Shown piece after piece: positions 1 through 11,206 of a stretch of DNA of 64,000 nt. The notes below the pieces were generated by a model. That model saw only the letters and a list, made by a program, of their open reading frames with translations. It did not search any database and had not been told where the DNA came from. Each line of letters opens with the position of its first letter. Position 1 is the stretch's first letter. The position numbers were made by a program, and so were the translations under genes. Source of the stretch: Vitis vinifera (Eukaryota; Streptophyta; Magnoliopsida; Vitales; Vitaceae); assembly GCF_030704535.1 (NCBI RefSeq), contig NC_081815.1, positions 16,605,001 through 16,669,000 of the forward strand, written 5' to 3'.

Positions 1-1661
1 CATAGCCCTTTGCCAAATTCGTTCAAAGTATGCAAGGAGAGAAGCAAGGAGAGAGGAAAAACAGAGTGAAGAAAACAGAGGACAGCAGCTGCAGTCTTCT
101 TGCACACTTTTGGAGCACTTTCCGAATTCCATTTTCTACATTCTATATACCATTTCAAAGCTCAGGAAGTCAAGAATCCAATGCTTTAAACGGTGCACAA
201 TTCGGAGTTGAAACGAAGGAGTTAAAGCCATTGCAAGCAAATCACTCCAAAGTGTTGCGAAATCAGCCTTTTGTTGCGAGAATTTCGCAGCCTTTTTGTA
301 CAGTGCTATGGAATTCCTCCTAAAGCTACCCGATACATGCCGCAAGCTGGAACGCTGAGAACCTCAAGGTGGAAGCCAACTTCGCAGCCCTGCGAAGATA
401 GCATGTTGTTGCGAAATGATTTTGCAGCCCTCTTGAGTGTCTGCGAAATCTCGCAGACACCATTTTCACCTGCGAAATGTTCCTGGAGCTTCCCGATATT
501 TTTGCACCGACTCTTTTAGATATTTTTCTTCAGATTATTGTGTCTAAATTTCCATTTTCTCCTTGTATTCAGCCACTCATGTAAATTCCTTAGCTAGGAA
601 GTATCCAAGGAAGGGTAAATTACCTTCCTATATAAACTCTCTTGCATCCACTGTAAGATGATCATATATGTAATCCATCGATCAATATATAGAATATACA
701 GAGCCTTGCTCTATTTTTCCTTCTCTTTCATTTTTACTTTCTAGCCAACCAAACTCTGAGGATTTTTCCACAGAGGATGAGAGGCTAAGCTTTTTGTCTA
801 TTGGAGTAAGGAAAGCCGGGTAAGTTTCCACATACATAATTTGGAAGTTTTGTTGTTTTAGTTTTTAATGAAGAGAAAGTGTGACCCGTTAGTGATTTCT
901 ATGTTTTTAGTTAACTTAAAACACCTTAGAGTCACCTGGGCCAACACTTGGTAAGGCAAGTGATTTCCAACCATGGAAATGCACTAGTTTACCCCTTGCG
1001 AGCCTTTGGGAGGTGACTTGAAGGTAGGATTTTCTGGAATTGCCAACACTTGGTAAGCTTTTGGACTCCAAGGAGACATCCATTAGTTATCTCTTGCGAG
1101 CTTGAGAAGGGAAGTCTAAGGTTAAAGATCTCCTTGAATGGTAAGTGCTCGTGAGAGGTATGAGCCATTGCAAAGTGCATCAGTGAGAGGGATTTAGTGT
1201 TTGAATCCATTAATGGGAAGCATCTGTACAACACCGGTTGGAGAAGGAACTATATGTTAATTCTCTAATGCGAGGAAAATAAACAAGTGACCGAAACTCC
1301 CTATTTGTATGAGGAATCTGAGCCTAGTGATCTGAACTCCAAGAAACATTTTTCTTTGTAAGTAAAATCAGTTACTATTTTTGGTTAGTTTAAATCTAAA
1401 CCTTTTTCATTCAAACATCTTTATGTTTTCTTTTAAAGCTAACCTTGAAATGAAAAGGCACCAATTCAGCTTTGAATTAATATCATTTGCAAAGTGAAAA
1501 CCCATCCCAGTGAACGATCCTAGAGCCACTATGCTATAGTAGCTTTGTCTTTGCTACCCTAGTTCATGGTGTAATAGGTTATAAATTTTGTTGATTACTC
1601 CCTCAATCAAGGAGCACCAGCTGGACACGAATCAGCTGGCACACCAACTGGGCACGAATCA
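1..1661 (+). mobile_element. Gypsy-type LTR, partial (probable solo LTR)
   Basis: This is the right-hand part of a roughly 1.9-kb LTR that recurs at 13455-15348 (reverse) and 18096-20048. The window begins about 258 nt into the LTR, as judged from the 18096 copy. It ends in the family terminus CACGAATCA at 1661. No primer-binding site follows; the next sequence is the integrase region of a minus-strand Copia relic, so this copy is probably a solo LTR nested in that relic. The left end and its target duplication are outside the window. Small frames inside the LTR do not look like genes. Confidence 0.8.
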
Positions 1662-4301
1662 AACATTGTCAAACTCTCTTCCCCCTATCACTCCTAATCC
1701 TCACAATTAGATGACTTATTTCCACCTAAATTCTAGTGCATAAAGATTCAATGATTTAAGATTTTTCCCTAAGAAAACACACAAAGGAATACCTAGAAAA
1801 ATCATTAACTACGACCAGGATATAACTTTTCCCACCTTTACTTTCCATGTAAATAGGCCTATAAGATCCATATGGAGAAGGTCTAAAGGCCTAGTGGTAT
1901 TAATATTATTAACATTTTTGTTTGTACTTTTCTTTTGTTTACCTTTCATGCACTCACCACAAATAGGTTCGGGTTGACCACTCAACTTAGGGATTCCTCT
2001 AACTCTATCATTATTCACTATGTGAACAAGATCCCTATAATTTATGTGACCTAACCTTTGTGTCAAAGTTCAATGATATCTAGTTTTGCCCTACTGCATA
2101 CACTAGAGACGTTTTAGGGTATATTGCATAATAATTATCCATTCTCTTATGTCTTGTGAAAATGACTTCTCCTTCTTTATTAATTACTTCACATAAGTTT
2201 TGAGAGAAGTTGACCGTATGATCATTGTCCCAAATTTGACTAATACTAAGAAGATTAGTCTGAAGACCATCTACATATAACACTCCATCTAATTTATGGC
2301 AATTGGGAATAGAGATACTACCCCTATCTCTCCTATGGGTTATACTCCCATCTCCAAAGGTGACATTACCTTAATTGAAATCCTCAAGAGAAGTGAATAA
2401 GGACTTATCACCTATCATAGCATCCACTATCAACATACCATTTACTAGGGGGTCTAGCTCTAATGGCAGTGAACACAACCTAACACTTAGGCCTATCTTT
2501 TCTCAACCAAACTTGTTTTACTTTAGGTGGAGACTTAGAGGAGCTTTACTAAGTTTTAGGCTTAGGATTAGATTTATTTCCTTTCCTAGTGTTCAGAATA
2601 TTATTCTTTAGAGAATTAAAATCATTCAGTAGCCTATTCAGTTGAAACTCATACCTCTCAAGAAATCTAGTGTGGCACCTACGTTGAGTATGTCCAGACT
2701 TCTTATAGTGTGTGCAAAGTGAAGAAGTGTTAGGAGGTGTTGCTTGTTTAGGGGTTTCTTCCTTACTTTTTGCAAAAACAGTCTCTAGTAGTAGGATTTT
2801 CAGTCTAATTAATGTACCACAATTCTCTCTTATCATCATGGGACTTACATTTATCAAGAATTTTAACACTTTAGTCCCAAGGTGAAAATCTCATTAACAA
2901 GAGAAGATTTAATTTTCTCAATCTCTTGAGTGAGAACATTGTTTTTGTCAAGAAGAGAAAGATGTTTAGATTCAAGAAATTGAATTTCCTCAAGATAATT
3001 GGTCATTTCTTCGCTAAGCAATTCAAATTTAAAAATGAGCATCAAGAATATCACAATTTCTCAAATATTTTTTAATCAAATCTTGATACTCAATAGTAAG
3101 ATTATCAAGGAAAGTAGCATTTTATTCATAAGTATATTCACACTCACCATCACTATCGTTATCACCATCACTATCGCTATCACTACCACTATCATGCACA
3201 AAATCAATAGATGCAACAATAGCTAAAAAATCATTTTGTTCATACCTAGCTTCTTCAAAGTCATAGAGTCAGTATCTTCAAAATCTGTGTCACTCTGAGT
3301 GGCATGCATGGATTTTTTAATGTCCTTGGGACTAGGACAATTAGTAGAAAAATGTCCTAAACCTCCACAATTAAAATATTCTATATTTTTACCTTTGGAG
3401 ATTCCCTTATCCTTTTCTTTAGAGGATCTGTTGGTTCATTTTCCCTTTTTAGAATCTTGATTTTTATTGGATTTTTAAGACAATCTCATAGCATGTTTAA
3501 TTCATTTAGCCATATGAGCAAGTCCATATCTACTTATGTTATTAGGAGTTTCAGTTTCCTTTTCTTTGTTCTCAAAAGCCTTGAAAGCAGACTCTTTAAG
3601 CCTTGAGAATTAGGAAGAGTCATCTCATAGGTCTTAATGGAACCAACAAGTTCATCAATTTCCATCGAATCAGTGACCTTACTTTCCTTTATAATAGTGA
3701 CCTTAGGCCTAAATCTTTCTGAAAGGGATCCTAGGATTTTTCTTACCACTTTTAAATTAGGAATTGGTTTTCCAAGGTTAAAAAATGAATTTACAATATT
3801 GCTCAATTCATAATAAAAAGAAAAAAAAGTTTTGATTCTCTTGCATTCAAATATTTTCAAATCTAGAAGTGAGCATTTCTAACTTAGACATTTTCACTGC
3901 AAAAGTGCCTTTATGAGTGACTTGGAGAATAGCCTAGGCTTCCTTAGCACAAGCACAATTAGCTATTCTATGAAACTCATCAAGACTTACCCCATTAAAT
4001 ATGCTAAAGAGATCCTTAGCATTAGCTTTATTTCCATCATTATCTAATTTGTCCCATTATTGTTTGGGTTTTAACTCACTAGTGGGTTTCACATTCACTT
4101 CTATCTTCAATGGAGGTCCCCATCCAAATGCCACTTAATTCCAAACCCTCTCTCCTTGTATTTTTAGAAAATATTTCATTCGGGCTTTCCAATGGGGATA
4201 GTTACTTCCATCAAAGTATGGTGGACTACTTATGGGAGATCCAGATCTCTATTGTTCCATACTAGACTTGCAAGATCATTAAAATTTTGATTTTTATCCT
4301 A
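1662..4301 (-). pseudogene. Copia gag-pol relic (SIRE/Maximus-like)
   Basis: Internal region of a decayed minus-strand Copia element, read from 4301 down to 1662. In order it shows: gag start region and UBN2-type gag (about 4270-3534, with many stops and shifts), a zinc knuckle at about 3372-3330 whose first Cys is replaced (FNCGGLGHFSTNC), an acidic Asp/Ser-rich stretch (about 3200-3120), a coiled-coil-like segment (3054-2863), a pre-integrase region (2283-2080, motif LLSISQI) and the start of integrase with RLGH and CGECMKGKQ (2066-1809). Reverse transcriptase is not seen; the relic is cut at 1662 by the Gypsy-type LTR. Lineage is inferred from the gag architecture. Confidence 0.85.
3120..3200 (-). 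repeat. CACTATC-like simple repeat coding Asp/Ser run
   Basis: Short imperfect tandem units of CACTATC/CACCATC on the plus strand. Read on the minus strand in the gag frame they give alternating Asp and Ser/Gly. This is a low-complexity acidic linker inside the Copia gag relic, not a separate gene. Confidence 0.6.
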
Positions 4302-4312
4302 CTCTAATAGCA
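4302..4312 (-). other. Degenerate Copia primer-binding site
   Basis: The plus strand reads CTCTAATAGCA, two mismatches from CTCTGATACCA, the complement of the tRNA-iMet primer site used by plant Copia elements. It sits between the gag relic and the LTR, where a PBS must be. Confidence 0.55.
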
Positions 4313-5180
4313 ATTGAAAAAATTGTTGTCCAGTAGGATAACACCTAGAGGAGGGTAAATGGGTGTTTTTAAAAAAATTAAATAGGGAGTTGAATTTTTA
4401 ACCTAATTTTAACATGTGAGATATCAAGGATAATCCTTCTAATAAAAATAAACAAATAAGTATGCAATGGACACAAGAATTTTTACGTGAAAAACCCTCA
4501 TAATAACTTAAAGATAAAAAAACCACGGGGTTTAAGACCTTAAATCTAAATCCACTATATAAGATGAAAGCATATAGATTTACCTAGTTATTTTACGCTA
4601 GAGACTTACTCTCAAAAGCCTACAACTTGATCCACATTTGTGACACAACAATCTCCAATTGTTTTAGTGAATACACCTCACTCTCTTTGAAGGGATGTAG
4701 GTCTTCCAACCCAAGATTCAATCTTTGAATCTTTCTTAGAGATTGGGAATGGTAGGACAAGTTAAGTTGAGTTTCTCTCAATGTATTCCACCAAAAAACA
4801 CATTTAGGTAGGGTATATATAGGAAAAAAAAACTAGTGGAATTAGAATCAATTTAGAAATCATATTTTACCAAAAATAATTTCCAAACTAAAGAGTTTTA
4901 CAAGGATTCAAAAATATTTCATATTTTAAATTGAAAAAGATTTGAAAAAAACTTTGGTTTTAAAATTCATTTTCAAATTAATTAAGACATTTTAACTTAA
5001 TTAAAACTTCCAATTCAAACCTACCTTATTAGAAAAACTAACTTGCTATTACTCAACTCTTTTTAGACTTACTTGTGACTTTTCGGTTAAGCAAACAACA
5101 ACCTTGAATCTAGAAAGTAGAGTAAGTTACTATTAAAAAGTTTCTTAAGCCAGAAAATAATTAGAACAAAATTACCAACA
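4313..5180 (-). mobile_element. 5' LTR of minus-strand Copia relic
   Basis: The LTR starts (minus strand) at 5180 with TGTTGGTAATTTTGTTC and runs to the degenerate PBS. It holds the block CACCTAGAGGAGGGTAAATG near 4346 and a GTGAAAAACCCTC block near 4490. Both recur in the inserted LTR at 20929-22315, which ends with the same ACAAAATTGCCAACA signature. The internal gag-pol relic lies on the expected side. Confidence 0.7.
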
Positions 5181-5390
5181 TACAATATAGAATCATTGTC
5201 CTAATAGCCTTGGTGATGTCTGTGAAGCGGGTACTTGTTTGTGATGAATATGATGGGCAGAGGAGAAGGTGGGTTGGGATGTGTTACAGGATGTGGGTTG
5301 CAGAGGTATCATGGGTTTAGTTTCATGGGTGGTGAGATGGTGGAAGGTTCTGGATGAATTTAGTGGGCTCCATTTTGGTTTGAGACCTTG
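5181..5390. other. Intermodule spacer, no gene seen
   Basis: Sequence between the Copia LTR end and the part shared with MIR169 module B. Nothing recognisable was found on either strand. Confidence 0.4.
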
Positions 5391-6245
5391 GTCATGGGCT
5401 GCAGCCAACGAGTTGAGTGGGTATGTGGGGAGGTCTTGGTAACGTAGGCGGTGTTTTGGGAGGAAGACGAGATGCTTTTATATGTATTGGTGGAGTTATT
5501 GCATGGATGGATGGTGATGGCCGTGAGGAGAAAGTTCAAGAAGATATGGTGTTGACGGTGTGTGTGTGAGGGACCCTTTTTTCTGGGCTGTGTGATGGGT
5601 TTGTGAGCCACATTCATGGTTAAAACTTCAAAAGTCAAAAATGGTGCCTGTTTCTTTCAGGGCGTTGGGAATATGCTCAAGAATTTTTGGAGTCATGCAT
5701 ATTCATCAGAACGTGATGCCTTATGCATGGAGTAGATATGTAGATGAAAAAAAAGAGAAGTTATAGCATGAAAAGAATCTATATATTTACTTTTCATTTT
5801 CGCAAAAGCACCTATAAATCACATGGATCGTGCTGTCACCTTTCAGAGAATTATCCCTCCTCAACCAACTGTTCTCTTCCAGAGTCTTAATTTACAAGCT
5901 CATAGTTGCTGTTTCAAGAAAGATTAAAGTGCGCAAACTTTAATCAACTAGACCAAATTGACATAGAGAATATACAGAGAGAATACCATGTAATAAAGAT
6001 GCAGAAAAGAACACTAGGCTCACCTCTTCCCATCATTTTATGCTTCAACTTGCATGTGGCCAGTTCCTATTATGAGTCAATCTCTAAAATTTTAACAACT
6101 AACCCACATTGACATGCAGATCAAATTCCAAGCCTGGTCATTCTCTTTTTCTCCCTCTTTGTGATAGGTAAAAGATTAATTTGATTCCCTTGCACAAATC
6201 TAGCTCTCCAATCAGCTGCCAATGCCCCCTTTATGCTATATGCCA

Positions 6246-6256
6246 AGGGGTCCATA
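6246..6256 (+). promoter_or_regulatory. Conserved upstream block of MIR169 A
   Basis: AGGGGTCCATA, found at a similar position 5' of the TATA box in all six MIR169 copies with only small changes. It is 142 bp before the TATA box here. A second shared patch, GATTCCCCATAAGTGGCA, follows near 6297. The role is inferred from conservation only. Confidence 0.5.
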
Positions 6257-6387
6257 TCTCTTGTATAAGAGGATATGGATGTATGAGAATATGGCCGATT
6301 CCCCATAAGTGGCATAGCAAACAGTTGCCTTATCTGATAGTTTGGTCAAACAGGGAATAACAGCATTACATGCCTCAATTTCTCTTA

Positions 6388-6395
6388 TTTATAAA
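6388..6395 (+). promoter_or_regulatory. MIR169: TATA box of MIR169 A
   Basis: TTTATAAA, 185 bp before the mature miRNA. The same spacing is seen in module B, and 186-188 bp in D-F, so transcription probably starts about 30 bp further on. Confidence 0.65.
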
Positions 6396-6542
6396 TGTCA
6401 ACCATACTGTGAAGCAAAACATGCAGATTAGAGAAGTTAGATACACGTGTATATGTCATGAAATTAGTAGCTCCCTAACATTTTGTATGAGTGGAAAATT
6501 TAAAAGTTGAGGTGCTTCATACTGTGTTCTTCTGTCTTAAGA

Positions 6543-6679
6543 GCTTTGCATGAAGAATAAAAGAGTGGAAGTGAGCCAAGGATGACTTGCCGGCAGCTGC
6601 AGCAAGGCATTAAGGTTTAACTGGCCATAACTGGCAAGCATCCGAGGCTCTGTTTCACCCTCTTCTTCTCATGCTAAGC
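6543..6679 (+). ncRNA. MIR169: MIR169 precursor hairpin, copy A
   Basis: Plant miR169 precursor. The mature miRNA is on the 5' arm at 6573-6593 (GAGCCAAGGATGACTTGCCG plus one G); miR169 guides cleavage of NF-YA subunit mRNAs. The 3' arm at about 6631-6651 (GGCAAGCATCCGAGGCTCTG) is the star partner. Base pairing continues outward (GCTTTGCATG with CATGCTAAGC; AAGAGTGGAAG with the CCCTCTTCTTCT side), giving a stem of about 137 nt with a purine-rich loop near 6598-6628. The mature sequence differs from the common CAGCC form only at its first base. It has its own TATA box and lies at least 4 kb from the next copies, so it is not polycistronic. No coding frame competes with the hairpin. Confidence 0.94.
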
Positions 6680-7392
6680 TATGTAGACTTTGTCATTCTA
6701 CCAAAAAGCTACTGCCAGCAAAGTAACTCCGTACTGCTACCAAACAACTTACTTTGTGGTTTGCTTCATTTTCCTTTTACATGCTATATATCATGGTTAA
6801 TTGATATTCTTATCATCGTTCATGTAGGCTGGCAGCAAAGGTACTGAGGAAGACCCACCTTAGAATCACTCAATCATGGAATGAATTGACAGGAGCAAGT
6901 CACTCTAATCTTAACAATTGAATAGAAACTTGCTAAGAAATTTTCTTTTCCATTTCTCCTGGACCTTTGTTTGGTTCATTCCCATTGGAATTTATAACGT
7001 ACTAGAATAAGTATCGATTATAAAGGACTCCCTGTGTCTAGTTTCCAGGATTTCCATATTTTTCTTTTTCATTTTTTTTTTCTTTTTTTGCTTTCTTTCT
7101 GTAGTTTGTTTAAATTGACATCCTCAAATATCCAAATTGCTAAGAGGAATTGCTTACAGTACTAAATATCAGAATAAAGAAAAAACATTAGCATGTTATT
7201 TTCAGTAGCGAATGATTTAGAAAAGCATTGCTAGATTTCATCTGTAGGGAAAAAACCAGGCATTCCTTGGTGAAACCCTGCATGCTCCTTGGTTTGGAAG
7301 CTGATAAGAACTAGAGATCACTAGAAGAGGAAGGGGAAGAACTTCCAAATTTCTCATTAATACTTCTTTGAATTGTTCCAAAATCTAGTGTC

Positions 7393-8353
7393 GTTAGCTC
7401 CCTGCATCTATACAGATTTGATCAAAACATAAGCTGTAGATTCCAACCCGGCCTAAGATATTGATGGTGATATCTATATAAACCTCGCAAAAGAGAAAAA
7501 GGGTATACTCCAATCAATCATGAGTGTAATTTCTGTGAAGAAACTGTAGAGGGAATGAGACCTAAAATAGAACCAAGTGTATGAAAACTTTCAGTTCAGA
7601 CAAAATAAGGTCCAGCCTTGATCTACTAGCCTGTAGACAAGGATCAAGTTGACTTATTTAATAATTAAAGCACTGCAACTGCACCTCTATGTGCTCTTTC
7701 CACAGAATTCCACTGTGAGCGATAGTATATACCCAGCGTGAAGGGAAAGGAAGCAAAAGGGGTGAATTTGTCAATATAATGGACAAAAAATCGTTCGACC
7801 AGCAAGAACCATCCATCTCTCCTTGTATCTAATAATCAGCTGTTTGTTTAAAGAAGTCATCCTTGGAATTGAGATATTTTCGTATAATCTTCAAAAAAAC
7901 AAAAGGCCAAAAAATAAAAAGGGACATACAACCCATATAGTGTAAACCTTGGCTTGCTTAGTGTTTCCTGTTTTTCAACATATAGAGCATAAATATCGAC
8001 ATAAATATAATGCAAATTCAAGTAATTAAGAACTTGTTTGAATATAATTTTGTTTTTAAAAAAATAGAAAATAATAGTACGTTGTATATAATTAATAATA
8101 ATTCTTATATAAAAAATGTGTTTAATTACTTTTAAAATTGAAATAGCAAAGAATTTTAATACCTCAATTTTTTTAAATGGTTTTTAAAAATAATTATTAA
8201 TTTAAAACAAATCTTAAAAAGTTTTTGTATTTTATTTTGAAATTTTATTATTACTTTTATATTTATATACCACACCTAAAATTTTCAAAACATTTTATTT
8301 AATCACACAATTTTTAAAATTTCTTTGAACTTTTTAAAAAATCTTTATTAAAG
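7393..8353. other. AT-rich spacer, nothing recognised
   Basis: No gene, RNA or clear repeat boundary found. From about 8020 the sequence becomes very AT-rich and leads into the tandem array. Confidence 0.4.
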
Positions 8354-9290
8354 AAATAAATTCCTAATCAAACTATACTTGATACTTGAAATTTATTAAT
8401 TTTAAAAAATAATTTAAAATTAAAAAAACAAATTAAATTAGTATTAGAAAGTCATGAAATTCAATAACAATAGAAAGTCATATATTAAAATTTATTTTAA
8501 ATGATTTTGTTAGCTTTTTTCTTTAAATATATCATATTTTTGTAATTTTTTTCACTAGGCAAATAAACTCCAAATCAAACAAGACTAGATTCATTAATGA
8601 GTTTAATAATTTTTAAAAATAATTTAAAAATCAAATAGTGATCCAATTACTACTAGAAATTTATGAATAAAAATTGATTTAGAATGACTATATTGTTTCT
8701 CTTCTACAGACAATCATTTTTTTAAAAAAAAAATCACTAGGCAAATAAACTTCAAGCTAAATAAAACTTAATGTGTTGAATTTATTAATAAGTCTAGTAA
8801 TTTTTAAAAATAATTTAAAACTCAAATAATGAATCTATTAATACAAAAATTTTATGAATAAAAGTTGGTTCACAATAACTTTGTTATTTTTTTTACATAT
8901 AATTATATTTTTATAAATTCTCTAAATAAATAAGAAATGAACTTCAAATTAAGAAATAAAAAATTTTAAAAATAATTTATAACTAAAAAAAATAGATTTA
9001 ATCACTACAAAAAATACCAGATCCAAATTGATATATTATGAGTAATGACTTTATTGTTTCTCTTATGCACGCAACTATATGTTTTTTTTATGAATTTTTC
9101 ACTAGATAAATATATTCTAAATTAAGTGAAACATGATTAATATTTCAAATTTTTTAAAGAATCTTTTAATTTTTAAGTACAATTTAGAATTCAAAAAATT
9201 GGTTCAATTAATTACATATTAAAACAAAACATTCCATAACATTATGTTTGTAATTGAGTACTAAATAAATACATGTAATAAAAAATTTGC
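8354..9290. repeat. Degenerate ~182-bp tandem array
   Basis: A unit starting with AAATAAAC followed by TCAA/ACTTGAA-like and AATTTTTAAAAATAATTTAAAA segments recurs with starts near 8354, 8561, 8743, 8924 and 9107, i.e. spacings of 207, 182, 181 and 183 bp. Units have diverged strongly but keep order: AAATAAAC, a TTTATTAAT patch, the TTTTTAAAAATAATTTAAAA core, a TTTATGAATAAAA patch, then TTCACTAGGC. The period is in the range of plant satellite monomers, but only about five copies are present. Confidence 0.65.
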
Positions 9291-9808
9291 TCATTTACAT
9301 ATTGAAAAATTTAAACTTATTTGTTATTCATTTTAAAATAAAATATTATTAATCATTAGTCTTCTAAAATCATTATTATTCATTTTTAACCAAACAAAAA
9401 AATAATAATAATTATACTTTAACAAATATGTTAATATCTATATATTTCTAATTAACATGCACTAAAATAATTTTTTTATTAAAAATATGATTTATGATTT
9501 TATTATTTCATGTTTTACTAAAACCTATTTATTTTAAAATTTATTTATAATTATAAATCTATTTTCATTTTTAACAACACATGAATTAAATTTAATTAGT
9601 ATTATATTTATTTTTTAAAACCTTTTTTTAAAAAAATAACTTGTTAAATATCCTTGTTTTTACAAAATACTAAAACACTGTGTTTTTTTTTCTTTTAACT
9701 TAAAAAATAGATTTAAAAACAAACATTAGAAAATATGGTGAAATACATCCTAAACTCAAAAATAAAAAAAATAAAAAATTATCTTTCTCCTAAAAATTCA
9801 ACATTAGT

Positions 9809-9812
<4 letters not shown>
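9291..9812. other. Extremely AT-rich spacer
   Basis: Poly-A and poly-T runs with no gene or clear repeat unit. It may be decayed remains of the preceding array. Confidence 0.4.

Positions 9813-9851
<39 letters not shown>
9813..9851. repeat. (AT)n microsatellite
   Basis: Uninterrupted AT dinucleotide run of about 38 bp. Confidence 0.95.
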
Positions 9852-9852
<1 letters not shown>

Positions 9853-11206
9853 CTAAATCCGCATGCATAACTGTAAATCCAAGATATATAGAAAAGTAAG
9901 AGACTATACCCTTCATATTGGAGTATTAGAGAGAATCAGTTTCAGTCAAAAGGTCCCTCAATGCATATTGTCTTTCCTTACAATTTCTCACAACTTTTAT
10001 TATTTTCTTTCAACAATTTTTCAACAAAAAATAAAAATCACATGCAAGTATGAATGCAACAACACTCTTCCAACAATTTATAAATGCAATTCATATGAAA
10101 ATGATTCAACATTCTCTAACCTGAATTCATAAAAGTAATTTTAACTCCAATTGACATATTTCCAATTACTACTTGATATCATTATCAAATTGAGCAAGAA
10201 TTATTTAAGATTTCCTATGAATGATCAAACTTATATCAATTCATTTTTCACCCATCCAACATATATTCCTAAGTAACAAATGAGATCAATAATTAGAAAT
10301 GAATAAATGTAGAATAAGAGAGAGACAATAAAACAAAAATTTTATGTGGAAAACCTTGTAAGGGATAAAAAGCCATGGGCCTACTACTAATCAAAACCTT
10401 TCACTATAAAGCACAACCAATGTGTACAAGGATTTACCTAGTTCAAGTCCACCAATCCTTCATAAGCTACTTGACCAGCACCCTCTCACTTCAACTACAT
10501 GTCTTCATCTTCCGGAAAATACTTGAAGTCCACACCAAACTTAATCTCAGCTTTTTCTTTAAGTTCAATCAAGAAGAAATGAATTTTTTACCTAAACCCA
10601 ACCAAATGAGAAAATTGAGAGATGAATGAATGATATGAATCAACCAATTTTCTTTTTCTTTTTTTTTTCTTTTTTTCTTTTTAAGAAAATCCAATTGAAA
10701 AACAATTTTGAAATCAATGTGAAAGAGGATTTTCTCAAAAACTAGACACTCTCCAACTATAAGGCTCCCTTTCCTAAACTAGAAGCATTTTGGTTAAATA
10801 TGAAGGGGAACCCTTGATCCAATTGCTATAAAAAGGTCCAACAAAAGATGATCGATTTTACTTAAATCTAAATCGATAAGGCACATAAACACTTAGTTAA
10901 AAAAAACTATTGCCCTTGCCTCCTTAACTTAAAAAAAAAGTTCAAAAAACACTACAATTTTAAAAACTTGGTCCATTCAATTTCATCCGCCTACAACCTC
11001 AACTACATATCTTGGTTTCTTCAACATCTTGGTCTTTATTAGGTAAGTAGTCAAAGAAAGGATTCGAAAGACGGAGTTAGAAGGCACTTCAAAAAATTTT
11101 GTCCATAATTGCCAACCTAATTAAACTCTCAAATATTGTTTCAAAGAAGAAAATGGTAATGCATAGTACATTAAATTTGACATCCTATTCTTTTCGATGG
11201 GGTTTG
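9852..11206. other. Spacer with possible decayed LTR
   Basis: No gene seen. The stretch 10320-10360 (TTTTATGTGGAAAACC then AAAGCCATGGGC) resembles the GTGGAAAACCC / CCACGGG blocks found in the Copia LTRs at 4490, 21480 and 38360, so 10290-11040 may be an eroded LTR of that kind. Ends were not identified. A pyrimidine tract lies at 10650-10685. Confidence 0.3.

Larger units (their letters stand above)
5391..7392 (+). repeat. MIR169 paralogous module A
   Basis: About 2 kb shared with module B at 24391-26383, covering the upstream block, promoter, hairpin and about 700 bp downstream. The first 335 bp (5391-5725) are single copy here but duplicated in tandem in front of module B. Weaker similarity of the downstream part (around 7220-7260) extends to module C near 30310. 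A pyrimidine-rich tract lies at 7055-7100. Confidence 0.8.

Noticed and set aside
3120..3200. Short regular repeats resembling a CRISPR-like pattern
   Set aside because: Units of 6-7 bp without spacers, within gag of a plant retroelement; a simple coding repeat.
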